DNA from: Mycolicibacterium iranicum
GTDB taxonomy: Bacteria; Actinomycetota; Actinomycetes; Mycobacteriales; Mycobacteriaceae
Length of the DNA: 64,000 nucleotides
Direction of reading: 5' to 3'
Assembly (NCBI RefSeq): GCF_001650495.1
Contig: NZ_LWCS01000001.1
Location: 124,001-188,000 of the forward strand
Part shown: positions 47,128 to 55,345 of the stretch, piece by piece
Layout of the letters: each line of letters opens with the position of its first letter
Position numbering within the stretch: the first letter of the stretch is position 1
Program-made: the position numbers and the translations under genes
Notes under the pieces: model-generated
Seen by the model: only the letters and a program-made list of their open reading frames with translations
Database searches by the model: none
Told to the model about the DNA's origin: nothing

Positions 47128-47593
47128 GATCCCCGTCCAGGTGTCGGTCAACGGGCGGCGCCACTCGGCGACCGTCGAACCGCGCCTCACCCTCGCCGAC
47201 TACCTGCGTGAAAAGTGCGGCCTCACAGGCACTCATCTGGGCTGTGAGCACGGCGCGTGCGGCGCCTGCACCGTGTTGCTCGACGGTCAGGCGGTGCGCT
47301 CGTGTCTGATCTTCGCCGTGCAGGTAGACGGACAAGAGATCACCACCGTCGAAGGGATCGCCGACGACAACGGCGAACTCTCCCCCGTCCAGGCCGCGCT
47401 GCGCGAATGCCACGGGCTCCAATGCGGTTTCTGTACACCGGGATTCGTCACCAGCATCACCGCCCTTCTGCGCGACAACCCGACGCCGACCGATGATGAG
47501 ATCCGCGAGGGCCTGTCCGGCAACTTCTGCCGCTGCACCGGCTACCAGGGCATCGTCAATGCGGTGAAGCGCGCGGCCGAAACGATGAGCTGA
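47120..47593 (+). CDS. coxS: Molybdenum hydroxylase [2Fe-2S] subunit, CoxS-like
   Basis: A 157-residue protein with two [2Fe-2S] clusters: a plant-type loop at about residues 41-70 (GCEHGACGACTVLLDGQAVR, with an SC pair after) and a C-terminal four-helix cluster at about residues 100-145 (GLQCGFCTPGFVTS, GNFCRCTGYQGIVNA). It passes electrons from molybdenum to FAD. It begins at the ATG at 47120 and ends 4 nt before 63-bp element copy 3. Confidence 0.95.
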   Translation: MHEIPVQVSVNGRRHSATVEPRLTLADYLREKCGLTGTHLGCEHGACGACTVLLDGQAVRSCLIFAVQVDGQEITTVEGIADDNGELSPVQAALRECHGLQCGFCTPGFVTSITALLRDNPTPTDDEIREGLSGNFCRCTGYQGIVNAVKRAAETMS

Positions 47594-47597
47594 CAGG

Positions 47598-47660
47598 CGC
47601 CGAAACTGCATTCCACGTTGACTTTTGGCGCGACGCACCGCGCGGAATGCAGTTTCGCGA
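47598..47660. repeat. 63-bp palindromic element, copy 3
   Basis: Left arm at 47598-47615 matches copy 1 (CGCCGAAACTGCATTCCA); the right arm at 47643-47660 is degraded at three or four positions, leaving a perfect 13-bp core (GAAACTGCATTCC). The total length is again 63. On the minus strand its loop shares GCGGT and AAAAG with copy 1 at the same offsets, so it is inverted relative to copy 1. It fills the gap between the coxS stop and the convergent SDR stop at 47662. Confidence 0.85.
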
Positions 47661-47661
47661 C

Positions 47662-48504
47662 CTATTTCGCGACGACTCCGCGCAGTCCGTCCGCACCGAA
47701 GAGCGGTTCGAGCATCTGGGACAGGTCCGGTCCGCGCCGCAGGCCATGCCCGCCGTCGACGTTGATGACCTGCCCGGTGATGAAGCTCGCCGCGTCACTG
47801 AGAAGGAACACCGCGAGGTTGGCGACGTCTTCGACCTCGCCGACGCGCGGCAGCGGAGTGCACGAGGCGTAGTCCTCACTGAGCGCGGGGGTGTCGATGA
47901 TCGGCGCCACCATGTCGGTCTTGGTGAGTCCCGGGCGGATCCCGTTGACCCGCACCGACGACGGGCCCAGCTCGTCGGCGGCGACCATCATCAGGTGGTC
48001 CAGCGCAGCCTTGCTCGGCCCGTACGCACCGAACCAGCGGTGGGTGTTGCTCGACGCGATCGATGAAATGCCGACGAACGATCCGCCGCCGCCACGCACC
48101 ATCTCGCGCGCGGAATGCTTCAACACGTACATGGTGCCGTTGATGTTGAGATCGACCGTGTTGCGCCATGCGGCGGAGTCGATCTGCGTCAGTGGGCCGA
48201 TGGTCTCCGAGCCGCCTGCGCTGTGCACGACACCGTCGAGCTTGCCGTGCCAGGCCGTCGCGGCCTCGACGAGGCGCATTGCCTGGTCCTCGTCGGTCAC
48301 GTCGGCGGGCTCGTAGATCACTTCGCCCGCGCCGGCACCCGCGGCAGACGCGATCTCCTTCGCGGCCGCTGCGAGCTTGTCGGCGTTGCGGCCCGCCAGC
48401 ACGGCATTGCCTCCGGATGCGACGACGGCGGCCGCGACGCCCTTTCCGATCCCACTGCCACCCCCGGTGATCAGGTAGGTGCGATCCGCCAACGACAGCA
48501 GCAT
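47662..48504 (-). CDS. Short-chain dehydrogenase/reductase, KstR-type promoter
   Basis: A 280-residue SDR: RTYLITGGGSGIGKGVAAAV, NAVLAGRNADKL (Arg/Asn after the glycine motif, suggesting NADP(H)), HSAGGSETIGPL, GISSIASSNTHRWFGAYGPS and YGPSKAALDHL as the catalytic region, ending with TGQVINVDGGHG. A KstR-like operator lies 30-50 nt upstream of its start, so it probably belongs to the cholesterol-catabolism regulon. The substrate is likely a steroid or its ring-cleaved product, by context only. It is convergent with coxS. Confidence 0.9.
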   Translation of the reverse strand: MLLSLADRTYLITGGGSGIGKGVAAAVVASGGNAVLAGRNADKLAAAAKEIASAAGAGAGEVIYEPADVTDEDQAMRLVEAATAWHGKLDGVVHSAGGSETIGPLTQIDSAAWRNTVDLNINGTMYVLKHSAREMVRGGGGSFVGISSIASSNTHRWFGAYGPSKAALDHLMMVAADELGPSSVRVNGIRPGLTKTDMVAPIIDTPALSEDYASCTPLPRVGEVEDVANLAVFLLSDAASFITGQVINVDGGHGLRRGPDLSQMLEPLFGADGLRGVVAK

Positions 48505-48534
48505 AGAAATCCTCCGACGAAGAAAAGCAGACCT

Positions 48535-48554
48535 AACTAGAACAGGTTCCAGTT
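48535..48554. promoter_or_regulatory. KstR-type operator upstream of the SDR
   Basis: AACTAGAACAGGTTCCAGTT is an imperfect 20-bp palindrome containing TAGAACAGGTTCCA (48538-48551), which matches the KstR consensus TnnAACnnGTTnnA. It sits in the 55-nt gap between the SDR (start 48504) and the upstream enoyl-CoA hydratase (stop 48560), so it is placed to repress the SDR. Confidence 0.8.
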
Positions 48555-48559
48555 ATACG

Positions 48560-49465
48560 TCACGGTTCGTCGCGGCGGGAGACCTTTGGCGCGCCCAATG
48601 TGCGCCAGTCCGGCACGTTCGGCGGCAGCCCGACCGGGTAACGGTTCTCGTTGTACGCCGCCCAGTGGGCGTGCCCGAGCTCGTGGATGTGGAACGCATG
48701 CCGCAGGGCTTCGGTGAACCCCATCGCATCACTGGCCGCGTTCACCGAATCCTTCACCAGAAGCGCCGCCATCGTCGGACGCTCGGCGATCCTGCGAGCG
48801 AAATCCAGCGTCTTGTCCTCCAGCTCGGCTCGGGGGAACACCTTCGACACCATGCCGAGCCGACAGGCCTCATCGGCGTCGAGTGCGTCGCCGGTCAGCA
48901 GCAGTTCCTTGGCTTTGCGGGCACCGAACTCCCAGGGATGTGCGTAGTACTCGACACCCGGCATGCCCATCCGCACCGCGACGACATCACTGAACTTGGC
49001 GTCGTCTGCGGCGACGATCAGATCGCACGCCCAGATCAGCATCAAAGCCGCGGAGATTGCGTTGCCTTGTACCTGGGCGATGGTGATCTTGCGCAGGTCG
49101 CGCCACCGGCTGGTGTTGTTGAAGAAGTAATGCCACTCCTGCAGGTAGGTCCGCTCGATGACTGCATCCCGGGTGGCCCCGTTGCACGTGAAGGTCGGAT
49201 GCTGATCGGGACCGGGCGCCCGCTCGGCCAGAGCCTGCTCGGACCCTAGATCGTGGCCCGCCGAGAAGTTCTTGCCCCGCGCGGCCAAGATGACCACCCG
49301 CACCTCGTCGTCGGCCTCTGCCCGGCCGAACGCCTCGTCCAGCTGCACCAGCAGGGTTCGCGACTGCGCGTTCTGCGCATCCGGTCGATTCAGCCAGATC
49401 CGCGCGATACGGCCGTCGTCGAGCGTCTCGTACGTCACCTGATCCTGGTCAGCCACACGTTGCAC
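48560..49465 (-). CDS. Enoyl-CoA hydratase/isomerase family protein
   Basis: A 301-residue crotonase-fold enzyme. The oxyanion loops are ARGKNFSAGHDLGSEQAL (first) and QVQGNAISAALMLIWACDLI (second); the usual GxxxG CoA region is present, with a 30-residue insertion after the first loop (about residues 75-105). Whether both catalytic glutamates are kept cannot be judged here; the second loop reads KFSDVVAVRMGMPGVEYYAH. The start is a GTG at 49465 or, three codons later, a GTG at 49456. Upstream of the KstR-type SDR, with which it is co-directional. Confidence 0.85.
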   Translation of the reverse strand: MQRVADQDQVTYETLDDGRIARIWLNRPDAQNAQSRTLLVQLDEAFGRAEADDEVRVVILAARGKNFSAGHDLGSEQALAERAPGPDQHPTFTCNGATRDAVIERTYLQEWHYFFNNTSRWRDLRKITIAQVQGNAISAALMLIWACDLIVAADDAKFSDVVAVRMGMPGVEYYAHPWEFGARKAKELLLTGDALDADEACRLGMVSKVFPRAELEDKTLDFARRIAERPTMAALLVKDSVNAASDAMGFTEALRHAFHIHELGHAHWAAYNENRYPVGLPPNVPDWRTLGAPKVSRRDEP

Positions 49466-49549
49466 ACTACGACGAAAGTGTCACGTCCCCGCACACGGGC
49501 CCCGTACTGACCCTGGGGGTCGGTGACGGAGTTGGCTAAGGTTGCTCCT

Positions 49550-49717
49550 ATGCCCGCCAAACCTGACCCAGCCGAGATCGGCGACGTCGAACCGATCGCC
49601 GACGTCACCGAGCGACAAGCCCGCCGCGTCGTCGCCGCCTACGCCAATGACGCCGACGAATGCCGCGTGTTCCTGTCGATGCTCGGCATCGGACCTGCGA
49701 AGCTCGCCGACGCGTAA
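49550..49717 (+). CDS. Small conserved protein upstream of otsA, Rv3489-like
   Basis: A 55-residue acidic protein ([20 protein letters not shown]...). Positions about 20-50, [20 protein letters not shown] and [13 protein letters not shown], look like two amphipathic helices. The ATG at 49550 follows GGTTGC, a weak site. The TAA stop overlaps the otsA start (TAATG), so it is coupled to otsA as Rv3489 is to Rv3490. Its function is unknown. Confidence 0.8.
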   Translation: MPAKPDPAEIGDVEPIADVTERQARRVVAAYANDADECRVFLSMLGIGPAKLADA

Positions 49718-51285
49718 TGGCATCCGAGAGCGGTCCCGAGGTCCGCTCCGGGCAGTCTGCTCCGCCTTCGGCTTCGGGGCAGTCTGCTCCGCCTTCGGCT
49801 TCGGGGCAGTCTGCTCCGCCTTCGGCTTCGGCTGACTTCGTGGTCGTCGCCAACCGGTTGCCCATCGACCGGGTGCGCCTGCCTGACGGCACCACCGAGT
49901 GGAAGCGCAGCCCCGGCGGTCTCGTCACCGCGCTGGAGCCCTTGCTGCGACGCAGGCACGGCGCATGGATCGGATGGCCCGGCGTTCCCGAGGAGGCCGA
50001 CGATCCCGACGCATCCGACGAGTCCATCGAGCAGGACGGGATGACGCTCGTCCCGGTGCGGCTGTCGGCGCAGGACGTCGCCGAATACTACGAGGGCTTC
50101 TCCAACGCCACGCTGTGGCCGCTCTATCACGACGTCATCGTCAAGCCGATCTATCACCGGGAATGGTGGGATCGGTACGTCGACGTCAACCGCCGCTTCG
50201 CCGAGGCCACCGCGCAGACTGCCGCCGAGGGCGCCACGGTGTGGGTGCAGGACTACCAGCTGCAATTGGTGCCCAAGATGCTGCGGATGCTGCGGCCCGA
50301 CCTGACCATCGGTTTCTTCCTGCACATTCCGTTCCCTCCGGTCGAGCTGTTCATGCAGATGCCGTGGCGCACCGAGATCATCGAAGGCCTGCTCGGCGCC
50401 GACCTGGTGGGCTTCCACCTGCCCGGCGGTGCGCAGAACTTCCTGATCCTGTCCCGCAGACTCGTCGGTGCGACCACCTCCCGCGGCAACGTCGGCGTGC
50501 GGTCGCGGTTCGGCGAGGTGCAATTCGGCTTCCGCACCGTCAAGGTCGGCGCGTTCCCGATCTCCATCGACTCCGACGAACTCGACCAGCAGGCCCGCAG
50601 CCGGGCAATTCGGCAGCGCGCCAAGGAGATCCGGGCCGAGCTCGGCAACCCACGCAAGATCCTGCTCGGTGTGGACCGCCTCGACTACACCAAGGGCATC
50701 GACGTACGGCTGCGTGCGTTCTCCGAACTCCTCGAAGAGGGTCGCATCGATCCCGACGACACCGTCCTCGTTCAGCTGGCCACCCCGAGCCGGGAACGCG
50801 TCGAGAGCTACATCGCCATGCGGGAGGACATCGAGCGTCAGGTTGGCCATGTCAACGGCGAGTTCGGCGAGGTCGGTCATCCCGTCCTGCACTACCTGCA
50901 TCGACCCATTCCGCGAGAGGACCTCGTGGCCTTCTTCGTCGCGGCGGACGTCATGCTCGTGACTCCCCTGCGTGACGGCATGAACCTCGTGGCCAAGGAG
51001 TACGTGGCCTGCCGCAGCGACCTCGGCGGCGCCCTGGTGCTCAGTGAATTCACCGGTGCGGCTTCGGAATTGCGGCAGGCTTATCTGACAAATCCTCACC
51101 ACCTCGAGGGTGTGAAGGACGCCATCGAGGCGGCACTCAACCAGTCACCGGAAGACGGTAGGCGGCGGATGCGTGCGATGCGCCGGCAGGTGCTCGCCCA
51201 TGATGTGGATCGTTGGGCCCGGTCATTTCTCGATGCCTTGGCCAACAAGCCTCAGCAACCTGAACCCGATCTCAGATCGGAGTGA
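49717..51285 (+). CDS. otsA: Trehalose-6-phosphate synthase with an expanded N-terminal repeat
   Basis: A GT20 glycosyltransferase of 522 residues that joins UDP- or ADP-glucose with glucose-6-phosphate. Family motifs: [95 protein letters not shown] and [17 protein letters not shown]. The N-terminus has three 9-residue repeats (GQSAPPSAS, residues about 12-38), coded by 27-bp units. Such a disordered head is not expected for the enzyme. The start ATG at 49717 overlaps the preceding stop. Its 3' end overlaps mam4B by 14 nt on the other strand. Confidence 0.96.
   Translation: MASESGPEVRSGQSAPPSASGQSAPPSASGQSAPPSASADFVVVANRLPIDRVRLPDGTTEWKRSPGGLVTALEPLLRRRHGAWIGWPGVPEEADDPDASDESIEQDGMTLVPVRLSAQDVAEYYEGFSNATLWPLYHDVIVKPIYHREWWDRYVDVNRRFAEATAQTAAEGATVWVQDYQLQLVPKMLRMLRPDLTIGFFLHIPFPPVELFMQMPWRTEIIEGLLGADLVGFHLPGGAQNFLILSRRLVGATTSRGNVGVRSRFGEVQFGFRTVKVGAFPISIDSDELDQQARSRAIRQRAKEIRAELGNPRKILLGVDRLDYTKGIDVRLRAFSELLEEGRIDPDDTVLVQLATPSRERVESYIAMREDIERQVGHVNGEFGEVGHPVLHYLHRPIPREDLVAFFVAADVMLVTPLRDGMNLVAKEYVACRSDLGGALVLSEFTGAASELRQAYLTNPHHLEGVKDAIEAALNQSPEDGRRRMRAMRRQVLAHDVDRWARSFLDALANKPQQPEPDLRSE
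49750..49830 (+). repeat. Three in-frame 27-bp tandem repeats in the 5' end of otsA
   Basis: Units at 49750-49776, 49777-49803 and 49804-49830 are identical and each encodes GQSAPPSAS. The sequence resembles other CTTCGGCTTCG-type mycobacterial repeats. Because 27 is a multiple of three, changes in copy number would alter the head length without breaking the enzyme. Confidence 0.95.
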
Positions 51286-51760
51286 TGTAGCTGATCAGCC
51301 ACTTGCCGTCGACCTTCTCGTAGTCGACGCGCAGGCGACTGCCGTCATAGATGGGCTGGTCGCGGTTCGTTTTCTCTGAGACAGTCCGGTTGATGTAGAC
51401 CATCACCGCAGCCGAATTACGCTGCGCCTCCATCACCCCGACGCCGACCACATTGGCTTGGCTCACCAGTTCACGCTGCCGGGCCTGAGGAATGATGTCG
51501 GAATTCGCGCGGTCCTCGAATTCTTTGCGGTACGCGGGGGTGAGCAGCCTGTAGGCATTTGTAAGGCTGCCCTCCACGGTCTTGTAGTCGTAGGTGAAGA
51601 CCATCGGAATCTGCTTTTGCGCGAGGGACCCAAGCTCCTCGCGCGCAGCCTGTTCACCTAACGTCTCCACCCGCTGCCAATACAGGCCGCCCGCAACCGC
51701 TGCCAGGCCCACCAGCGCGACAGCCACCAGACCCACGATGCCGCTGATGATCCAACGCAT
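51272..51760 (-). CDS. mam4B: Mce-associated membrane protein, Mam4B
   Basis: A 162-residue protein with one N-terminal transmembrane segment ([20 protein letters not shown]) and an extracytoplasmic NTF2-like domain ([40 protein letters not shown]). Mam proteins stabilise the mce transporter. It is the last gene of the mce4 operon; its start at 51760 overlaps the mam4A stop (A/ATG type). Homologous to M. tuberculosis Rv3492c in position and form. Confidence 0.88.
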   Translation of the reverse strand: MRWIISGIVGLVAVALVGLAAVAGGLYWQRVETLGEQAAREELGSLAQKQIPMVFTYDYKTVEGSLTNAYRLLTPAYRKEFEDRANSDIIPQARQRELVSQANVVGVGVMEAQRNSAAVMVYINRTVSEKTNRDQPIYDGSRLRVDYEKVDGKWLISYITPI

Positions 51761-52437
51761 CAGTTTCCGCCGTTGGGGTAGTTGAGGTCGTAGGCCGTCA
51801 TCCGCCCGTCGTCGCCCTCCATCACGATGATCCGCAGCCGATAGGGCTGGGAGGGCCTGTTGTTGCCGTTCATGTCACTGGCGGTAACCCTCGCCGACAC
51901 CAACACCGCCGCGGTCTTGTTGATGTCGTCGATGCTCTCGATCGCCGCGCCGTTGATCACCGTTTCCGAGCTGCCGCCGGTGTCCCGGAAGATGGCCTTG
52001 AGGTTCTCGACGTTGTTCGTCTGACTGAACATGTCGCGTAACGGCCCACTGGTGCTTTCGTAGAAGCGGTCGACGCTCTCGTCGATGGTGTCCTGCTTGA
52101 AACTGAACATGTTCACCACGGTTTGTGTGGCTGTGTCGACGAACCGCTGGTTACGAGCTTGCAGTGCTTCTGCATCGTGTTGCTGTGCACTGAGGACCGC
52201 TACCGCAGCGCTCAGCGCACCAGCCATGACGACCCCGCACACCACCGCCACGATGGTCACCATGCGACTGTTGGGTCGACGGCGTGGCGGGGGCCGCAAT
52301 TCACGGGTTTTCGGCGCGTTCTTGGCGACGGCAGGATCAGCTGTCGCGATGCGTACGACGGCTTGAGCCGTCCCACTGCTGGTTGGCCCGGCGGGACGGG
52401 ATGCGCGACGGCGCACAGGTTTTTCCGTGGATGCCAT
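51760..52437 (-). CDS. mam4A: Mce-associated membrane protein, Mam4A
   Basis: A 225-residue protein from the ATG at 52437. A basic, Pro/Ala-rich cytosolic head of about 55 residues (KPVRRRASRPAGPTSSGTAQ) precedes one transmembrane segment (MVTIVAVVCGVVMAGALSAA) and an NTF2-like periplasmic domain (FVDTATQTVVNMFSFKQDTI). Overlaps mce4F by ATGA. Corresponds to Rv3493c. With Mam4B it probably supports the Mce4 complex. Confidence 0.88.
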   Translation of the reverse strand: MASTEKPVRRRASRPAGPTSSGTAQAVVRIATADPAVAKNAPKTRELRPPPRRRPNSRMVTIVAVVCGVVMAGALSAAVAVLSAQQHDAEALQARNQRFVDTATQTVVNMFSFKQDTIDESVDRFYESTSGPLRDMFSQTNNVENLKAIFRDTGGSSETVINGAAIESIDDINKTAAVLVSARVTASDMNGNNRPSQPYRLRIIVMEGDDGRMTAYDLNYPNGGN

Positions 52438-54149
52438 CAGGCTTTCTCCGGATACAGCATCAAGTCCACCCAGTTCTCCTGCGGTCGCATGTCGGTAACA
52501 CCAGGCGCGTAGACCCCGGTACCGCCGGCTGGGTCGACGAAGACACCGGTGTGCTGATCGTACGTTCCGTATGCGGCCCCGCTGGCCTGTGGCGGGTTGG
52601 GCGCCCCCGGCGGGGGTGGCGGAGCGGAGGGCTGCGCGAACGCGTCCTGGGGCGGGATGGTGGCCCAACTCGGCGGCACCGCCGGCGGAGGCCACGCCTC
52701 CGGGTACGGAGCCGGCGGGATCCATGCCGTCAACGGGGGTGGCGGAGGGCCATCGTTCGGCGGAGGGATGTACGGCCAGGGTTGATGCGGCGCAGGCCCT
52801 GGACCGGTTTGCACCCCAGGCGGCACCAGCCCGGGCGGTACAGGATATCCCGGATCCGGGTCGTTCTGCGGTGGTATGTAGGGAAACTTGTTTGGCGGCA
52901 GTATGTTTCGTCCGTCGACGACGGGAGTGTCGATCGGCACCGGTGGGCCACGCCAGGGACTGTTACCAATCGGGACGTAACCGCGCGGGTCGCGACACAG
53001 CTGAATCGTCGGAGCGCGCTTTCCGGGGTATTCCTGACACGGGTAGTTTCTCGCGCCACGTACCACCATCGGATCATTCTGCGCCACTTTGCAATACAGG
53101 TCCGTGGGCAAATCGCGCAATGTCGTGTCACCGGGCGAGCGGATCTCCCTCGGAGGCAGGAATCCTGTATTGCACGGAGGCGGATCGTTGATCGAGATCT
53201 TGAAGTCCTGCTTGCCTCCCTCGTCCGCGGGAAGCTGGCCGCCGATCGTGAGCAGCGAGGCTTGCAGGGCAGGGAAGATGACAAGTGCCTGTTCGATCGA
53301 CTTGCGGTAGATGACGCCGACGCGACCGAAGTTGGCCAGGTTGGCTGCCAGCACCGGGAACGACGGACGAATGCCTGAGAAGGTCTCGCTGGCTTCCGCG
53401 GCCGCGCCCGGGGCGGTCTGGAGCAGCGACCGCAGTTGCGGATCCGCCCCTGTCACTTCGCTGGTGAAACGCGCCAGTCCGTCGGCGAATGACCGGATGT
53501 CCTCGCCGCTTCGAATCTGCGCCTCCAGGAACGGACCAGCCTGGTCTATCAGCGCGGAGGTCTGCGGCCAACTGTTGTTGGCCTCGTCGACCAGTAACCG
53601 CACCGACTGGATCAATCGCGCCAGTTCGGGGCCCGAGCCGTTGAACGCTCTGAACGATTCCCGCAGGAGATCTTCGAGCCGGGTGTTGCCCACGCTGCTC
53701 ACCAGCCGGTCTGCCTCGCGCAGCAGCTCGGCGACCTCCTGTGGAATCGCAGTTCGCTCCTCCGGAATGACGGCGCCGTTCTGGAGCGTCGTCGGCGAGG
53801 GATCGGCGGGGGGAACAAAATCCACGTACTGTTCGCCGATCGCGGAGACGCTCTTCACGGTGGCCGTGGCGTTCGCCGGGATCTTGACGTCGCTGTTGAT
53901 CCGCATCTGCGCGGCAACGCCGTCGTCGGTCAATCGAACCGACTCGACGCGCCCGGCTTGTACACCGCGGAAGGTGACGTTCGCGTTCTCGTACAGTCCG
54001 CCGCCGGCAATGAAATTGGCGGTGACGTCATAGGTGCCCAGGCCGAGTCGAGCAGGAACACGCACGTAGAGCAGCGCGACCGCACCGACGGAGAGGAGGG
54101 TCACGATCGCGAAGGCCCACAACTGGATTCGCGTTGTTCGAGAGAACAT
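52437..54149 (-). CDS. mce4F: Mce4F, substrate-binding subunit of the Mce4 steroid importer
   Basis: A 570-residue MCE protein with one N-terminal membrane anchor (IQLWAFAIVTLLSVGAVALL) and an MCE/MlaD domain (about residues 40-115, FIAGGGLYENANVTFRGVQA, VSAIGEQYVDFVPPADPSPT), then a helical region. The C-terminal 180 residues are strongly proline-rich (PPGLVPPGVQTGPGPAPHQP and similar), likely extended across the periplasm or wall. It overlaps mce4E by one base. Mce4 imports cholesterol in M. tuberculosis. Confidence 0.93.
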   Translation of the reverse strand: MFSRTTRIQLWAFAIVTLLSVGAVALLYVRVPARLGLGTYDVTANFIAGGGLYENANVTFRGVQAGRVESVRLTDDGVAAQMRINSDVKIPANATATVKSVSAIGEQYVDFVPPADPSPTTLQNGAVIPEERTAIPQEVAELLREADRLVSSVGNTRLEDLLRESFRAFNGSGPELARLIQSVRLLVDEANNSWPQTSALIDQAGPFLEAQIRSGEDIRSFADGLARFTSEVTGADPQLRSLLQTAPGAAAEASETFSGIRPSFPVLAANLANFGRVGVIYRKSIEQALVIFPALQASLLTIGGQLPADEGGKQDFKISINDPPPCNTGFLPPREIRSPGDTTLRDLPTDLYCKVAQNDPMVVRGARNYPCQEYPGKRAPTIQLCRDPRGYVPIGNSPWRGPPVPIDTPVVDGRNILPPNKFPYIPPQNDPDPGYPVPPGLVPPGVQTGPGPAPHQPWPYIPPPNDGPPPPPLTAWIPPAPYPEAWPPPAVPPSWATIPPQDAFAQPSAPPPPPGAPNPPQASGAAYGTYDQHTGVFVDPAGGTGVYAPGVTDMRPQENWVDLMLYPEKA

Positions 54150-55345
54150 TATTCCGGCGGCACCTCCTGCCCCGACGCGGTTCCCGCCGGGATCTTGAAC
54201 GGATCCGCTGCCTGCCCCGACAGATTCGCCATCTCGCCCGTCAAGAATTCCGGGGGATTGACGACTTCGGCGAGGCGCTTCATGTTCGGATCGAAGAAGG
54301 AGGTGGTGAAGATGGTCTCGCCGAGTCGCCGGACGGTCAAGTCGAACGTCGCAAAGATGTTGAAGTAGTCACCACGGGCGACCCGGTGCAGATTCTTGCC
54401 CGGGAACGGGAAAGTAGCCAGGCTGTCGAGGCTGGACACGAAATCCGAACGGTTGTCGTTGAGCGGTTTGATGACCGCGTAGATGTCGATCAGATCCTCG
54501 GCGAAATCGTCCTTGGTTTCGGCCAAGATGCGCGACGCGACAGTGCCCAGCCTTTGCAGCGCCGCAAAGGCATCCACGATCTGGGCCCGGTTGTCGTTGA
54601 GCACACGTAGCGCTGCCGGCAGCGTGTCCAGAGTGCGTCCCAAACTGTCTTTGTTGCGCGCGAGGATTCCGGCGAACCGGTTCAAGCCCTCGGCGGTTGC
54701 GATGATGTCGTCTGTCTGCCGATTCAAGGACGTGGCCAACTCGGCCAGCCGCGGGATCAGCCCGGCGAACTGACCCTCACGACCGGCCACCGCGGTGTAG
54801 AGCTCCTGCGTGATGTCCTGCAGCGCACCGAGATTGCCCTTGTTGACGACCACCCCTAGAGCCGACAGCACTTCCTCTGTCGTGGGATAGCGGCTGCCCT
54901 GGCTCAGCGGGATCTGGATGCCATCCCGCAGCTCGCCGACAGGCGGTTCGGCAATCGGGGGGGCCAGTTCGATGTGCTGCGATCCCAGCAGTGACGTCTG
55001 CGCAACGGTCACGGTCGCGTTGGCCGGGAGCTTGACTTGAGAATCCAGCGAGAGTTCGACCGCCGCGTAGAAGGTGCCGTCCGGTTTCTGGACGGCCTCG
55101 ATGCCCGACACGCTTCCGACGGTGACGTCATCGACCATCACCGGTGAGTTCTGCGGCAGCGTGGCCACATCGGGCACTTCTACGGTGATGGAGAAGGAAC
55201 CTTGGCCGTGACCGGCGGTGCCCGGCATGTTCACCGAATTCAATCCGCCGAACTGACAACCGGCAAGCAGTGCCGCGCCCAACCCCAGCGCCAGGGTGCG
55301 GCAGGCTGCGCGACCAGCCGTGACTCGCGATGAGACGCGGGTCAT
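54149..55345 (-). CDS. mce4E: Mce4E lipoprotein (LprN)
   Basis: A 398-residue MCE subunit that is a lipoprotein: the signal ends in ALGLGAALLAGC, with the lipidated cysteine at about residue 30. The MCE domain follows (FSITVEVPDVATLPQNSPVM, TVAQTSLLGSQHIELAPPIA) and then a long alpha-helical region (about 160-330). It overlaps mce4D by 4 nt (ATGA) and mce4F at the other end. All six mce4 genes are in strict operon order. Confidence 0.93.
   Translation of the reverse strand: MTRVSSRVTAGRAACRTLALGLGAALLAGCQFGGLNSVNMPGTAGHGQGSFSITVEVPDVATLPQNSPVMVDDVTVGSVSGIEAVQKPDGTFYAAVELSLDSQVKLPANATVTVAQTSLLGSQHIELAPPIAEPPVGELRDGIQIPLSQGSRYPTTEEVLSALGVVVNKGNLGALQDITQELYTAVAGREGQFAGLIPRLAELATSLNRQTDDIIATAEGLNRFAGILARNKDSLGRTLDTLPAALRVLNDNRAQIVDAFAALQRLGTVASRILAETKDDFAEDLIDIYAVIKPLNDNRSDFVSSLDSLATFPFPGKNLHRVARGDYFNIFATFDLTVRRLGETIFTTSFFDPNMKRLAEVVNPPEFLTGEMANLSGQAADPFKIPAGTASGQEVPPE

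Noticed and set aside
43164..47593. The cox-like operon considered as a carbon-monoxide dehydrogenase
   Set aside because: The active-site loop lacks the AYRCSFR motif of form I enzymes, and the sequence AYRGPWQ is not the form II version either.
49639..51102. A 487-codon minus-strand frame antisense to otsA
   Set aside because: otsA carries all GT20 motifs; the antisense product contains translated repeat sequence (RRRSRLP) and no domain.
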